From: Corynebacterium doosanense CAU 212 = DSM 45436
GTDB taxonomy: Bacteria > Actinomycetota > Actinomycetes > Mycobacteriales > Mycobacteriaceae
Assembly: GCF_000767055.1 (NCBI RefSeq)
Contig: NZ_CP006764.1
Span: forward strand, 2,108,001-2,172,000
Direction of reading: 5' to 3'
Length of the DNA: 64,000 nt
In this document: positions 17,423 to 26,468 of the stretch, in pieces
How positions within the stretch are numbered: position 1 is the first letter of the stretch
Layout of the letters: every line of letters starts with the position of its first letter
Program-made: the position numbers and the translations under genes
Notes under the pieces: model-generated
What the model was told of the DNA's origin: nothing
What the model saw: the letters and a program-made list of their open reading frames with translations, nothing else
The model's database searches: none

Positions 17423-18706
17423 ATGAGTACTTCGACTTCTCCGGCAACACGTAGCTCACTGATCGTGACACTCCTGTGCTGGTTCGCCATCCTGCTAGAC
17501 GGTTTCGACCTCGTGGTCCTGGGCGTGACCATCCCCTCCATGCTGGAGGACGAGGGCTGGTCCTTCTCCCCGGCCGACGCCACCTTCGTCAGCACGGTCG
17601 GGCTGTTCGGCATGATGGTCGGCGCCCTGACCATCGGCACCCTGACTGACCGTCTCGGGCGACGCCGCATTCTCATCTGGTCGGTGGCCTTGTTCTCCCT
17701 GTTCACCCTGGGCCTGGCGTTCACCGAGAACGTCATGGTCTTCGGCCTGCTCCGATTCCTCGCCGGCGCAGGCCTGGGCGGGGCTCTGCCCACTGCGATC
17801 TCCCTGGTCACCGAGTTCAGGGGCGCCAAGAAGGGCGGGTCCGCCTCAACGCTCCTGATGACGGGCTACCACACCGGGGCCGTGGCCACCGCCCTGCTCG
17901 GCATGTACCTGATCCAGCCGCTGGGCTGGCACGCCATGTTTATCGCGGGCGCCCTCCCGGCGATTCTCCTTATCCCCGCCATGCTCCTCTGGCTACCCGA
18001 ATCCCCGCAGTACCTCCACGCCAAGGGCGACACGGCCAGGGCTGAAAGGATCGCGGCAGACTACGGACTCTCCCTGGAGAGCGACATCGATCGGGCCCAC
18101 AAGGACGAGGTCGAATCCGCCAACTCGGTTTCCGCACTGTTCAAGCCCACATTCCGTCGCAACACCATCATCATCTGGGTCACGTCGTTCATGGGCCTGC
18201 TGCTGGTGTACGGCACCAACACCTGGCTCCCGCAGATCATGCGCGGAGCCGGATACAACCTGGGCAGCTCCCTGTCGTTCCTCCTCGTCCTCAACCTCGG
18301 CGCCGTCATCGGACTCCTCGTCGCGGGTCGCATCGCCGACCGGATCTCCCCCCGGACCACGGCACTCTTCTGGTTCTTCGGGGCAGCCGTCCTCCTCGGC
18401 CTGCTGTCCATCAAGATGCCCGTGGGCGCGCTCTACGTGGTCCTATTCCTCACGGGCGTCTTCGTCTTCAGCGCCCAGGTGCTCATCTACGGTTTCGTGG
18501 GGGAGAACTACCCCTCGAAGGTCCGCGCGACCGCTCTGGGATTCTCTGCCGGCATCGGTCGCCTGGGGGCTATTTCGGGCCCGCTGCTCGGTGGCGTTCT
18601 GGTCTCCTACGGTGTTGCCTACCCCTGGGGTTTCTACGCTTTCGCCGTCGTCGCACTCATTGGTGCCCTAGTCTTCACAGGATCGAAGACTCTCAACAGG
18701 CATTAG
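17423..18706 (+). CDS. pcaK: 4-hydroxybenzoate/protocatechuate MFS transporter (PcaK-like)
   Basis: A 427-residue, 12-helix AAHS-family proton symporter. Helix 1 contains LLDGFDLVVLGVTIPSML with the substrate-binding D-G-F-D, the 2-3 loop has DRLGRRRI, and helix 4 has RFLAGAGLGGALPT. It is divergent from pcaHGBC-pobA and directly followed by the LuxR-type regulator gene (5 bases apart), so it very likely imports 4-hydroxybenzoate or protocatechuate for this pathway. The ATG at 17423 is preceded only by a distant AAGGG. Confidence 0.82.
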   Translation: MSTSTSPATRSSLIVTLLCWFAILLDGFDLVVLGVTIPSMLEDEGWSFSPADATFVSTVGLFGMMVGALTIGTLTDRLGRRRILIWSVALFSLFTLGLAFTENVMVFGLLRFLAGAGLGGALPTAISLVTEFRGAKKGGSASTLLMTGYHTGAVATALLGMYLIQPLGWHAMFIAGALPAILLIPAMLLWLPESPQYLHAKGDTARAERIAADYGLSLESDIDRAHKDEVESANSVSALFKPTFRRNTIIIWVTSFMGLLLVYGTNTWLPQIMRGAGYNLGSSLSFLLVLNLGAVIGLLVAGRIADRISPRTTALFWFFGAAVLLGLLSIKMPVGALYVVLFLTGVFVFSAQVLIYGFVGENYPSKVRATALGFSAGIGRLGAISGPLLGGVLVSYGVAYPWGFYAFAVVALIGALVFTGSKTLNRH

Positions 18707-18711
18707 GAACA

Positions 18712-21207
18712 ATGACGTACCCCACCGCGCTGAACGATGCCCTCCACCGTGCCTCCCGGCGCGGCGGGGGCGCCTTGATCTACGTCGATGTCTCCCGATG
18801 CGGGATCGCCGCGGTGCACGAGGCCGTCGATCAGCTGCGCGTGGAGTACGAGTTGAACGAGGTCTTCCTGCTCGGGGACACCCAGTCGGACACACTTCCG
18901 GACCCGGACAAACACTCCGTCTTCGTCATCTGGAACGCCGAGCGCCTCCGCGATCCCGGAGCGGTTGAGCGACTCGCGTTTCACGGCCCGGCCCTGGTGG
19001 TCCTGTTCAGCACCGTTTCTCTGCCCGTCGCAGCCACCGCCCGGATAGTCCTGCCCCCACTGGATGCCGCCGGGGTACAGGAGCTGGCATTGACCCAGGT
19101 TGGGGCGCGTATCGACGCCTCGATCGCCCTCCACATTGTCCGCCTCACCGACGGCAATCCCGACCGTGTCGCTGAGGTCCTCGCGGAGGTCTCTCCGGAA
19201 CATTGGCGGGTCCCCGACCCCGCCGTTCCGGTCCCTCGACGGTGGCGCGAGGATCTGGAAACCCGGCTCCCGGACGCTTCCCTGACTGCTGTTCTGCGGG
19301 CGGTGGCCGTTGCCGGGGATCCCGTTCCCCCGGGCCTGGTCGAATTCCTTGTTCCCGGCTCGCAGGACACCCTGGATAAGGCAATTTCCCTGGGCCTGTT
19401 GCGAGGTAATGCACAGACAGGGCAGCGCTCGGTCGTCTTTCAGAGGGCGACCGACCGCGCCGTCGTGCTGAGTGACGCGCCCGTGTCAGTGGTCCGGGAA
19501 TTGCATCTGCTCTCCGCCGACTACTTCCACCGCGAGGGCAGACCACTCGATGCGCTTCGCCAGCGCCTCCTGGGCTGCGGGCCAGATGCGCAGGAGCCGT
19601 TGCACGATCTGATCGGTTTTGCCGAGCAACTGAGCTCGGAGGGTCGCTGGCAGGAAGCCGGCATCGCGTTTGCCGACGCCGCCGCCTCCACCACCTCAGA
19701 CGAGAACTCAGACTGGCTCCGGGTCCGGGCCATCGAGGCGATGATCGCCTCCGGTGACCTACCACGGGCGAAGATCCACCTGTCGGGGGTGCGCCACCCG
19801 TCGTCCCGGTTGGACTCTGTGCGCGGACTTCTCGAGCTTTACCAGGGCCACCGCACCCAGGCCCAGACCCTGCTCACCTCCGCCGGTGAAAGCTCTCCGG
19901 AGGACGCGGTCATCGCGGCTCGAAACGCCATGCTGGCTCTGGCCGACTGGGACCCTCGGGGCATGATCCAGTGGAGCGCCAGGCACAGGGCGCATACCGG
20001 CGCCGGGGTGCCCCTCGGCAACGTGGCCTTTGTCGAACGGGTCGCTCACGCTGCCCTGCAGGAATCCGCTCCGCCGGAGGATTCTTCCCGGGACTCGTCG
20101 GCGCTGCACCTGCAGGGACGGGATCTTGCAGAGGGCTGGCTTAACCTGACCAGGGATGATCCTCTCGCTGCCCGGGAACGACTGGAGCGCCGCCGCACGG
20201 CACTGGGATCCGAGGCCTTCTCCGCGTGGCAGGACGCCTGGCTCGCCAGAACGCATCTCGTCCTCGGGGACACAGCTGCTGCCTACCGTGCCGCGGAGGC
20301 TGGACTCACTCGCGCCGAGCAGTTCGGCTTCCGCTACCTCGTCCCGCTTCTCCTGTGGACCGCCACACAGATTGCCGTATCCCGCGGTGAGTTTTCGCTG
20401 GCCAGAAGTTACCTCACACAGCTTCCGCAGGACAACGACGCCCTGGCCATCCAGCGCATCCCGGCGACGATGTGCCGGATCTGGTTCCACTCCTATTCTT
20501 CGAATCTCCCGGCGGCCCTCGAACAGGGCCGGGCCCTCGAGGGACTGAGCGCACACACTGACATTGGCCAGCCGGGATTCTGGCCGTGGGAAGACCTGCA
20601 CGCCACCAACCTCGTGCGCGCGGGAGAACTGGACCGAGCCGAAGAGCTGGTCTCGCAGGCGATGTCTCGCGCACAGGCCTCGCCGAACGGGGTTCAGTCG
20701 GTGATCGCCAAACTCACCGTCCCGGAATCACTCATCCAAATCGCCCGTGGTGACGTGAAGGAGGGCTTGGCCGGCTTTGACCGGGCCCTCGGGCTTCTCG
20801 ACAACCTCCCCCTCCCCTACTACCGAGCCCGAATTCTCCTGGAGTACGGGCAGGCCCTGCGCCGCCAGGGCCTGCGCAAACGCGCGGACGACAAGTTCAT
20901 CGCAGCCTCCGCCCTGTTCCATTCCATGTCGGCCACCGCCATGGTGGAGATCACCGAGCGCGAGCGCCGAATAGGCGGGATGGGGCGACGCCTGGTCAAG
21001 GCCGATGGTCTAACACCCCAGGAATTTGAGATCGCCCAGCTCGCGGCAGCAAAAGCCACCAACCGGGAGATCGCCCAGGAGCTCATGCTCTCGTCGAAGA
21101 CGGTGGAGTATCACCTCACCAACGTCTACCGGAAGCTGCACATCAAGTCGCGTACGAACCTACCTGGGGCCTTGCTGGCCTATGAGCGCCCGGAGCCGCA
21201 GCAGTAG
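18712..21207 (+). CDS. pcaO: LAL-type LuxR regulator, PcaO-like, with degenerate P-loop
   Basis: An 831-residue regulator. The C-terminal ~65 residues are a LuxR helix-turn-helix (LTPQEFEIAQLAAAKATNREIAQELMLSSKTVEYHLTNVYRKLHIKSRTNL). The middle is a long helical TPR-like region. The N-terminal position where LAL proteins carry Walker A reads RRGGGALIYVDV, with no GK(S/T), so ATP binding by the classical motif is doubtful. As I recall, C. glutamicum PcaO, the activator of pcaHG encoded inside the pca cluster, is a LAL protein with a crippled Walker A; location and architecture here fit. It lies 5 bases after pcaK and its 3' end overlaps pdxR by 48 bases. Symbol by context. Confidence 0.75.
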   Translation: MTYPTALNDALHRASRRGGGALIYVDVSRCGIAAVHEAVDQLRVEYELNEVFLLGDTQSDTLPDPDKHSVFVIWNAERLRDPGAVERLAFHGPALVVLFSTVSLPVAATARIVLPPLDAAGVQELALTQVGARIDASIALHIVRLTDGNPDRVAEVLAEVSPEHWRVPDPAVPVPRRWREDLETRLPDASLTAVLRAVAVAGDPVPPGLVEFLVPGSQDTLDKAISLGLLRGNAQTGQRSVVFQRATDRAVVLSDAPVSVVRELHLLSADYFHREGRPLDALRQRLLGCGPDAQEPLHDLIGFAEQLSSEGRWQEAGIAFADAAASTTSDENSDWLRVRAIEAMIASGDLPRAKIHLSGVRHPSSRLDSVRGLLELYQGHRTQAQTLLTSAGESSPEDAVIAARNAMLALADWDPRGMIQWSARHRAHTGAGVPLGNVAFVERVAHAALQESAPPEDSSRDSSALHLQGRDLAEGWLNLTRDDPLAARERLERRRTALGSEAFSAWQDAWLARTHLVLGDTAAAYRAAEAGLTRAEQFGFRYLVPLLLWTATQIAVSRGEFSLARSYLTQLPQDNDALAIQRIPATMCRIWFHSYSSNLPAALEQGRALEGLSAHTDIGQPGFWPWEDLHATNLVRAGELDRAEELVSQAMSRAQASPNGVQSVIAKLTVPESLIQIARGDVKEGLAGFDRALGLLDNLPLPYYRARILLEYGQALRRQGLRKRADDKFIAASALFHSMSATAMVEITERERRIGGMGRRLVKADGLTPQEFEIAQLAAAKATNREIAQELMLSSKTVEYHLTNVYRKLHIKSRTNLPGALLAYERPEPQQ

Positions 21208-22437
21208 CTCCCGCAGTCTCTCGTCGGTGTGCGTACCCAGCCCGACGACGACACCGGAGCGGGTCGTCGACGACCAGTAACTGCCCAACCCGTCAACCCC
21301 GAACCCTGCCGCCCGGGCGCGGGCGACGGCGCTGGCTTCGTCGGCCACCTCGATGACGGCGTGCAGACCACCGTCCATGGCCATCCCCTCGGGAAACACC
21401 TCCGCGAAGATCCGCCGGCGGCGGTCATAGTCCCGTCGCATCCGGGCGGTGTGGCGCCTGACTCCGTCGTCGGCAAGGAAGTTGCTCATCGCGTCCTGGA
21501 CGATCCCGGACACCGGGGTGGCCAGCTCCGCCACCTGATCGCGGATGCGCTCCGGAACGATGACGTACCCCAGACCGATGGCCGGGCTCAGCGTCTTGGC
21601 GAAGGACCCCAGCATGGCCACCTGCCCTCCCGGATCCAGCGCCACGAGCGCAGGGTGGGCGCGGCGCAGCTCGGAGTCGTAGTCGTCCTCCACGACAATC
21701 GCTCCGGTCGACCTGGCCCACTCAAGCAGCTCAAACCGCCGGGCCGCCGACATCTGCCGGCCCGTCGGATACTGGTGGTTCGGCATCACCAGCACCACGG
21801 ACGGCGTGGCGGCCGCGAGGTCATCGATACGGATTCCTTGGGCATCGACACGCGTATCGACGACCTCCCTACCCATCGCCCGCGGCACACGGTGCAGCAT
21901 GGGATAACCGGGGTCCTCCACCGCGATCCGCCCGGGCACGGCCACGAGCAGTTGTCGCAGCCCGTCCCTCGCACCGGAGGTGATGAACACGGCCGAGGGG
22001 TCGACGACGACGGACCTGGTCGTCCGCAGATGCTCGGCGATCTGCTGCCGCAGCCGCAGGTTCCCCGGCGCGGGGTACGCGCGGGGCTCGGCGGCAGCAC
22101 GGCGCCACGCGGAACGCCAGGTCGTGCTGGTCAGACCGAGGCTGTCGGGGACGCCGGGGCGCAGCAGGGCCGGGGCGTCGGAACCGGTGCTCGCGGGCGT
22201 GGCCACGACCGGGGTGGTGGTGGCGCCGGGCAGTTGCGGGTTGACGCGGGTCCCGCCGTTGTCGGCGACGAGGTAACCCTCCCCGACCAGTTGTTCGTAG
22301 GCGGAGACGACCGAGCCGCGCGACACCCCGCGCTGGGCGGCGGCCAGTCGGCTGGACTCCAGGAGGTCACCCGGCTGCAGCACGCCCGAGGTGACGCGCT
22401 GGCGCAGCTCGGCGGCGATCGTGCTGGGAATACTCAC
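21160..22437 (-). CDS. pdxR: MocR-type regulator of pyridoxal phosphate synthesis
   Basis: A 425-residue GntR/aminotransferase fusion. Residues about 1-70 are the GntR winged helix (GVSRGSVVSAYEQLVGEGYLVADNGG); the rest is a fold-type I aminotransferase-like domain with the PLP lysine in GSFAKTLSPAIGLGYV and EDDYDSELRR upstream. It probably senses PLP and activates pdxS, from which it is divergent. Its last 48 bases overlap the convergent LuxR-type gene. C. glutamicum PdxR is the closest known model. Confidence 0.88.
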   Translation of the reverse strand: MSIPSTIAAELRQRVTSGVLQPGDLLESSRLAAAQRGVSRGSVVSAYEQLVGEGYLVADNGGTRVNPQLPGATTTPVVATPASTGSDAPALLRPGVPDSLGLTSTTWRSAWRRAAAEPRAYPAPGNLRLRQQIAEHLRTTRSVVVDPSAVFITSGARDGLRQLLVAVPGRIAVEDPGYPMLHRVPRAMGREVVDTRVDAQGIRIDDLAAATPSVVLVMPNHQYPTGRQMSAARRFELLEWARSTGAIVVEDDYDSELRRAHPALVALDPGGQVAMLGSFAKTLSPAIGLGYVIVPERIRDQVAELATPVSGIVQDAMSNFLADDGVRRHTARMRRDYDRRRRIFAEVFPEGMAMDGGLHAVIEVADEASAVARARAAGFGVDGLGSYWSSTTRSGVVVGLGTHTDERLRELLLRLRALIGQQGPR

Positions 22438-22463
22438 GGCGGGTGGTCCAAATCTCTGGGCAG

Positions 22464-22487
22464 AAAGTGGACTTCATCGTAGACCAA
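22464..22487. promoter_or_regulatory. Putative PdxR boxes
   Basis: AAAGTGGACTT (22464-22474) and the inverted TAGACCAA (22480-22487, reverse complement TTGGTCTA) resemble the C. glutamicum PdxR motif AAAGTGG-W-CTA as I remember it, in the pdxR-pdxS intergenic region. Confidence 0.5.
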
Positions 22488-22510
22488 TAAGGCGAGTTGA
22501 ATGATCACCC

Positions 22511-23389
22511 ATGACCGACAACAACGAAACCAAGATCAGCGCCATGGCTGCCCTCAACGGCGGCGTCATCATGGACGTGGTGACCCCCGAGCAGGCCCGA
22601 ATCGCCGAGGACTCCGGTGCCAGCGCCGTCATGGCCCTCGAGCGTGTACCCGCCGACATCCGCGCCGAGGGCGGTGTCGCTCGGATGTCCGACCCGGACC
22701 TCATCGACGCCATCATCAGCGAGGTCAACATCCCGGTCATGGCCAAGGCGCGCATCGGCCACTTCGTCGAAGCGCAGGTGCTGCAGGAACTGGGTATCGA
22801 CTGCGTCGACGAGTCCGAGGTGCTTTCCCCCGCCGACTACGTCAACCACATCGACAAACGTTCCTTCTCCGTCCCGTTCGTCTGTGGCGCCACCAACCTC
22901 GGCGAGGCACTGCGCCGCATCAACGAGGGCGCGGCCATGATCCGCTCCAAGGGCGAGGCCGGCACCGGCGACGTCTCCGAGGCGACCAAACACATCCGCG
23001 CCATCACCGCGGAGATCCGCGGGCTCAGCGCGCTCAACGAGGACGAGCTCTTCGTCGCCGCCAAGGAAATGGCCGCGCCCTACGACCTTGTCGTCCGAGT
23101 AGCGCGCGACGGCCGGCTGCCGGTCCCCCTCTTCGTCGCCGGCGGCGTGTCCACGCCTGCCGACGCCGCCATGATGATGCAGCTGGGCGCCGACGGCGTG
23201 TTCGTCGGCTCGGGCATCTTCAAGTCCGGCAACCCCGAGGCCCGCGCCCGCGCCGTGGTCAAGGCCGTGCAGAACTACGACGACGCAAAAACCATCGCCG
23301 AGGCTTCGCGTGGCCTGGGAGAGGCGATGGTGGGCATCAACGTCAACGACCTGCCCGCCCCGCACCGCCTCGCCGAGCGCGGCTGGTAA
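22511..23389 (+). CDS. pdxS: Pyridoxal 5'-phosphate synthase, PdxS subunit
   Basis: A 292-residue TIM-barrel lyase that makes PLP from ribose 5-phosphate, glyceraldehyde 3-phosphate and ammonia. It contains [35 protein letters not shown], the lysine regions VMAKARIGH and [10 protein letters not shown], and the C-terminal [10 protein letters not shown] phosphate-binding loop. The N-terminus is a little short compared with typical PdxS. Its glutaminase partner PdxT is expected directly downstream but is absent: a terminator follows at 23413 and then clpP2 on the other strand. It would depend on free ammonia or on a pdxT elsewhere. Confidence 0.94.
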   Translation: MTDNNETKISAMAALNGGVIMDVVTPEQARIAEDSGASAVMALERVPADIRAEGGVARMSDPDLIDAIISEVNIPVMAKARIGHFVEAQVLQELGIDCVDESEVLSPADYVNHIDKRSFSVPFVCGATNLGEALRRINEGAAMIRSKGEAGTGDVSEATKHIRAITAEIRGLSALNEDELFVAAKEMAAPYDLVVRVARDGRLPVPLFVAGGVSTPADAAMMMQLGADGVFVGSGIFKSGNPEARARAVVKAVQNYDDAKTIAEASRGLGEAMVGINVNDLPAPHRLAERGW

Positions 23390-23412
23390 CGCCCGACAGA
23401 CCACAGAAAAAC

Positions 23413-23445
23413 CGTGGGCCCCGCCAAACAATGGCGGGGCCCACG
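23413..23445. terminator. Bidirectional terminator pdxS / clpP2
   Basis: A perfect 13-bp stem CGTGGGCCCCGCC / GGCGGGGCCCACG with a 7-base loop. A run of A before it (23407-23411) gives a U-tract for transcripts coming from clpP2 on the minus strand. Confidence 0.85.
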
Positions 23446-23464
23446 GGCGTCGGCAAGCGAAAAA

Positions 23465-24088
23465 CTACACGTTGAGCTTGCGGTAGTCGAAGACCTGGTC
23501 GACGATGCCGTACTCGACGGCCTGCTCGGCCGTGAGGATCTTGTCGCGGTCGGTATCCTCGCGGATCTGCTCCGCGCTCCGGCCGGTGTGGCGCGCCAGG
23601 GTGGTCTCCATCTGGTGGCGCATGCGCTCGATCTCCGCGGCCTGGATCTCCAGGTCAGAAACCTGGCCCTGGGTGCCCTGGGTGGCGGGCTGGTGGATGA
23701 GGACGCGGGAGTTCGGCAGCAGCGCGCGCTTGCCGGGGGCGCCGGCCGCGAGGATCACTGCGGCGGCGGAGGCGGCCTGGCCGAGGCACACCGTGGAGAC
23801 GTCGGGGCGGACGTACTGCATGGTGTCGTAGATGGCCATGAGCGCGGTGAAGGAGCCACCGGGCGAGTTGATGTACATGGTGATGTCGCGGTCCGGGTCC
23901 TGGGACTCCAGCACCAGCAGCTGCGCCATGACGTCGTTCGCGGAGGTGTCGTCGACCTGGGTGCCCAGGAAGATAATGCGCTCCTCGAAGAGCTTGGAGT
24001 ACGGGTTGGTCTCCTTGGTGCCGTACGAGGACTGCTCGATGAACGAGGGCAGAACGTAACGGGATTCAGGCATGCGTGCGTTGTTCAT
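23465..24088 (-). CDS. clpP2: ATP-dependent Clp protease proteolytic subunit 2
   Basis: A 207-residue serine peptidase. Ser in [14 protein letters not shown], His in [13 protein letters not shown] and a downstream Asp in [13 protein letters not shown] form the triad; the first part ([27 protein letters not shown]) contains the hydrophobic-pocket residues for ClpX/ClpC docking. It lies 19 bases after clpP1 and is co-transcribed. Actinobacterial ClpP1 and ClpP2 form mixed two-ring complexes. ATG at 24086-24088 follows AAAGGAG. Confidence 0.95.
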   Translation of the reverse strand: MNNARMPESRYVLPSFIEQSSYGTKETNPYSKLFEERIIFLGTQVDDTSANDVMAQLLVLESQDPDRDITMYINSPGGSFTALMAIYDTMQYVRPDVSTVCLGQAASAAAVILAAGAPGKRALLPNSRVLIHQPATQGTQGQVSDLEIQAAEIERMRHQMETTLARHTGRSAEQIREDTDRDKILTAEQAVEYGIVDQVFDYRKLNV

Positions 24089-24107
24089 GGGTAATCTCCT
24101 TTATCCC

Positions 24108-24704
24108 TTAGTTGCTGATGTCGCCCTGGGCGTGGGTGATGACGTGGTCGACGAGACCGTATTCCTTGGCTTCCTTGGCGGTGAACCAGCGGTCGCGGTC
24201 GGAGTCCTTGGTGATCTGCTCGAAGGTCTGGCCGGTGTGCTCGGCGATGAGCTCGGCCATCTCCCGCTTGGTGGCGGCGAACTGCTCGGCCTGGATCGAG
24301 ATGTCGGCCGCGCTGCCACCGATGCCCGCGGAGGGCTGGTGCATCATGATGCGCGAGTGCGGCAGCGCGAAACGCTTGCCCTTGGTGCCGCCGGAGAGCA
24401 GGAACTGCCCCATCGAGGCAGACAGGCCCATGCTGTAGGTGGCGATGTCGCACGGCGAGTAACGCATCGTGTCGTAGATGGCCATGCCCGCGGTGACCGA
24501 GCCGCCGGGCGAGTTGATGTAGAGCGAGATGTCGCGGGTCGGATCCTCTGCGGTGAGCAGCAGAATCTGCGCGCACAGCTTGTTGGCGATCTCGTCGTCG
24601 ACCTGCTGGCCGAGGAAGATGATGCGCTCGCGGAGCAGACGCTCGTAGACGGAATCGCCCAGGTTCATGCCACCCGGCGCGGTCATCTGGATCTGATCAC
24701 TCAT
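24108..24704 (-). CDS. clpP1: ATP-dependent Clp protease proteolytic subunit 1
   Basis: A 198-residue ClpP. Triad Ser in [15 protein letters not shown], His in [15 protein letters not shown] and Asp in [14 protein letters not shown] are visible. It is the promoter-proximal gene of clpP1-clpP2, which work with ClpX (1.5-2.8 kb) and ClpC. GGAG lies before the ATG at 24702-24704. Upstream is a ClgR-like box, implying activation during protein stress. Confidence 0.95.
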   Translation of the reverse strand: MSDQIQMTAPGGMNLGDSVYERLLRERIIFLGQQVDDEIANKLCAQILLLTAEDPTRDISLYINSPGGSVTAGMAIYDTMRYSPCDIATYSMGLSASMGQFLLSGGTKGKRFALPHSRIMMHQPSAGIGGSAADISIQAEQFAATKREMAELIAEHTGQTFEQITKDSDRDRWFTAKEAKEYGLVDHVITHAQGDISN

Positions 24705-24748
24705 CGAATTAAATCTCCTGAGGTTTGTCGGTTCTGGCTATGGCCACA

Positions 24749-24799
24749 ATCCTACTAGCGCCTCGCGGGGATTCGCTCCCCTGTTCGCTATCAGCGTCG
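24749..24799 (-). promoter_or_regulatory. clpP1P2 promoter with ClgR-like box
   Basis: CGCTATCAGCG (24786-24796), extended 24782-24799, fits the ClgR operator of C. glutamicum (W-N2-W-CGC-Y-N-A-N-R-GCG-W2-S as I remember it) except two positions. TAGGAT (24749-24754, minus strand) is the -10 box without a good -35. The box is then centred at about -49, an activator position. Confidence 0.6.
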
Positions 24800-24819
24800 C
24801 ACCGCTAATCGACGCCTCC

Positions 24820-25338
24820 CTACCGCTTCTTCTTGGCCGACACCCAGACGTCGATCTCGGCCACGACCGGGGCGTTGCCGGCGTCATCCAGGTAGTCCAC
24901 CTTGACCGTGACCAGCTGCCCACCGGTCTCCGGGGTGAGCTCATCGAAGTTGGGGAAGTCGGCGGTGGCGGTGACGGTCAGGCCGCCCGTGGACTTCGTG
25001 GGGTACTCCGCGCGCATGCCCCGGGGGATCCACCGGTGCGTGTCCGGAACCGAGACCTCGCAGAGCAGGCCCATGGCGGCTTCCGCACCGTTAAGCGCGG
25101 CGATGACATGGTAGGTGCCGATATGGTTGCGCACTCCCCACCAGTCGCCGATGCGCACGACGGCCTTGCCGGGCTCGGCCTCCTGGAAGCGCGGGAGCAC
25201 GGTGCGGAAGTAGGGGGCCTTGAGCGAGAAGGCTGCGGAGAAGAACGCGCGGCCCCTGGCGGTGTCGGCGTGCTTCTGCCAGAGCTTCGCGATGGCGTTC
25301 GGGCGCGGGTTGGTCTGGCGGGTGGTTGCGGTATCCAT
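24820..25338 (-). CDS. DUF4442 hotdog-fold protein (putative thioesterase)
   Basis: A 172-residue soluble protein of the DUF4442 hotdog family. Characteristic regions are IAKLWQKHADTARGRAFFSAAFSLKAPYFRTVLPRF, WWGVRNHIGTYHVIAALNGAEAAMGLL and RWIPRGMRAEY. Family members are presumed acyl-CoA thioesterases without experimental substrate. The ATG at 25336-25338 is preceded by TACGCT (25347-25352) at 8 bases, so the message may be leaderless. A second, longer DUF4442-like gene is at 62744. Confidence 0.75.
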   Translation of the reverse strand: MDTATTRQTNPRPNAIAKLWQKHADTARGRAFFSAAFSLKAPYFRTVLPRFQEAEPGKAVVRIGDWWGVRNHIGTYHVIAALNGAEAAMGLLCEVSVPDTHRWIPRGMRAEYPTKSTGGLTVTATADFPNFDELTPETGGQLVTVKVDYLDDAGNAPVVAEIDVWVSAKKKR

Positions 25339-25413
25339 AGGTAGGGAGCGTACCCAGGATGTGGACCGCGCGGCCCGGAACGCGGAAAATGGGCCCGATC
25401 CGCCGCCCCCCGC

Positions 25414-26403
25414 CTATCGACGCTCCCCGCCAGCCGGTTCCGCCTCGGACTGAGCCCAGAACGTCGGCAGCAGTCGCCCGAACTCCTCCGCCTCGTCCAT
25501 GGGCAGCGAGTGGGTGCCGTTCTCCCATACCGTGACCTGCGCGCCGGGGAGCAGCTCCCGGATCCGGTCGGCGGCGTCGGCCCCACTCAGGGACTGCTGG
25601 CCGCCGAGGTCCAGCCGCACCGGCGCGGTGATCGCCTGCCACTGCTCGTCAGTCAGCTCCTTCGGCAGGGGCAGCGCGGCCGCGTATCCCGTGGAGGCGG
25701 CGTCGATGAGCTCGACCATCAGCCCTCCGTCTCCGCGCACGTCCTCCGGACTGGTCCCGCCGATCTCGGCCAGTGCGCGGTCGCGCCACGACTGCGGCAG
25801 GGGGAGGGAGGACACGGTCGCCCAGAAGTACGTCGACAGTGGCATCGAGTCCGCGACGACGACCGGCTCAAGTAGCTCGAGGCTGGCGACCCGGTCGGGG
25901 TTCAGGCTCGCGAAGGTCGCCGCGACCGCTCCGCCGAAGCTGTGCCCGACGACGTGGGCACGCTCGATGCCCAGTTCATCGAGCAGTTCCACGTACACTC
26001 CGGCCTGGTCGGCGGTGTCCTCGAACGCCACGGTCTGCACGGAGAATCCGGCATCGCCGAGCGGGTCGACGGCGATGATGTCGCGCTCCCCTATCCAGGC
26101 CGGGAGATTTTCCACCCACTGCGCGGCTCCGGAAGATCTTCCCGGAAACAGCAGCACTGGTTCGCCCACTCCGTCACCATCCCACCCCAGGTAGTGCACG
26201 GTTCCGTGACTGGTCTCCACCTCCCCCTGTTCCGGCGCTTCAGGCAGTTCCGCGAGAAGATCCTCGTAGGCGCGCGCGTAGCGCTGCTCGGCCTCGCTGT
26301 CCTCCCACTCGCCCACCTGCGGACCGCTGGAAAGCCACCCGAGCCCCGCCCCGATGAGCGCCAGCACCACCAGCACCACGATGATCCACCTGGCAGCCTT
26401 CAC
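25414..26403 (-). CDS. Membrane-anchored alpha/beta hydrolase
   Basis: A 329-residue alpha/beta hydrolase with one N-terminal membrane helix (WIIVVLVVLALIGAGLGWL), which probably tethers it to the outer face of the membrane. The nucleophile elbow is VGHSFGGAV; Asp is expected near GADAADRIRELLPG and the His in ENGTHSLPMDEA. I chose GTG at 26401-26403 because GGGGGG lies just upstream; a TTG at 26418 would add five residues. It is divergent from a TetR gene, and two copies of a TetR-type operator lie between them, so it is probably repressed by that regulator. The substrate is unknown. Confidence 0.75.
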   Translation of the reverse strand: MKAARWIIVVLVVLALIGAGLGWLSSGPQVGEWEDSEAEQRYARAYEDLLAELPEAPEQGEVETSHGTVHYLGWDGDGVGEPVLLFPGRSSGAAQWVENLPAWIGERDIIAVDPLGDAGFSVQTVAFEDTADQAGVYVELLDELGIERAHVVGHSFGGAVAATFASLNPDRVASLELLEPVVVADSMPLSTYFWATVSSLPLPQSWRDRALAEIGGTSPEDVRGDGGLMVELIDAASTGYAAALPLPKELTDEQWQAITAPVRLDLGGQQSLSGADAADRIRELLPGAQVTVWENGTHSLPMDEAEEFGRLLPTFWAQSEAEPAGGERR

Positions 26404-26416
26404 GTTTCCCCCCGAC

Positions 26417-26454
26417 AATACGGTCGTATTTTTTAATCAGAATACAGTCGTATC
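26417..26454. promoter_or_regulatory. Double TetR-type operator
   Basis: AATACGGTCGTATT (26417-26430) and AATACAGTCGTATC (26441-26454) are two copies of ATACRGTCGTAT whose starts are 24 bases apart. The first is a 6+6 perfect inverted repeat. They occupy the short divergent promoter region of the hydrolase and TetR genes. Confidence 0.7.
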
Positions 26455-26456
26455 GT

Positions 26457-26462
26457 TAGACT
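26457..26462 (+). promoter_or_regulatory. -10 box of leaderless tetR gene
   Basis: TAGACT ends 6 bases before the ATG at 26469 and begins 3 bases after the second operator copy, so a bound repressor would block its own promoter. Confidence 0.55.
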
Positions 26463-26468
26463 GTCCAC

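Noticed and set aside
24704..24716. Third copy of the GAATTTAATTC dyad upstream of clpP1
   Set aside because: Only GATTTAATTCG is present and it overlaps the ribosome site; one arm is broken.
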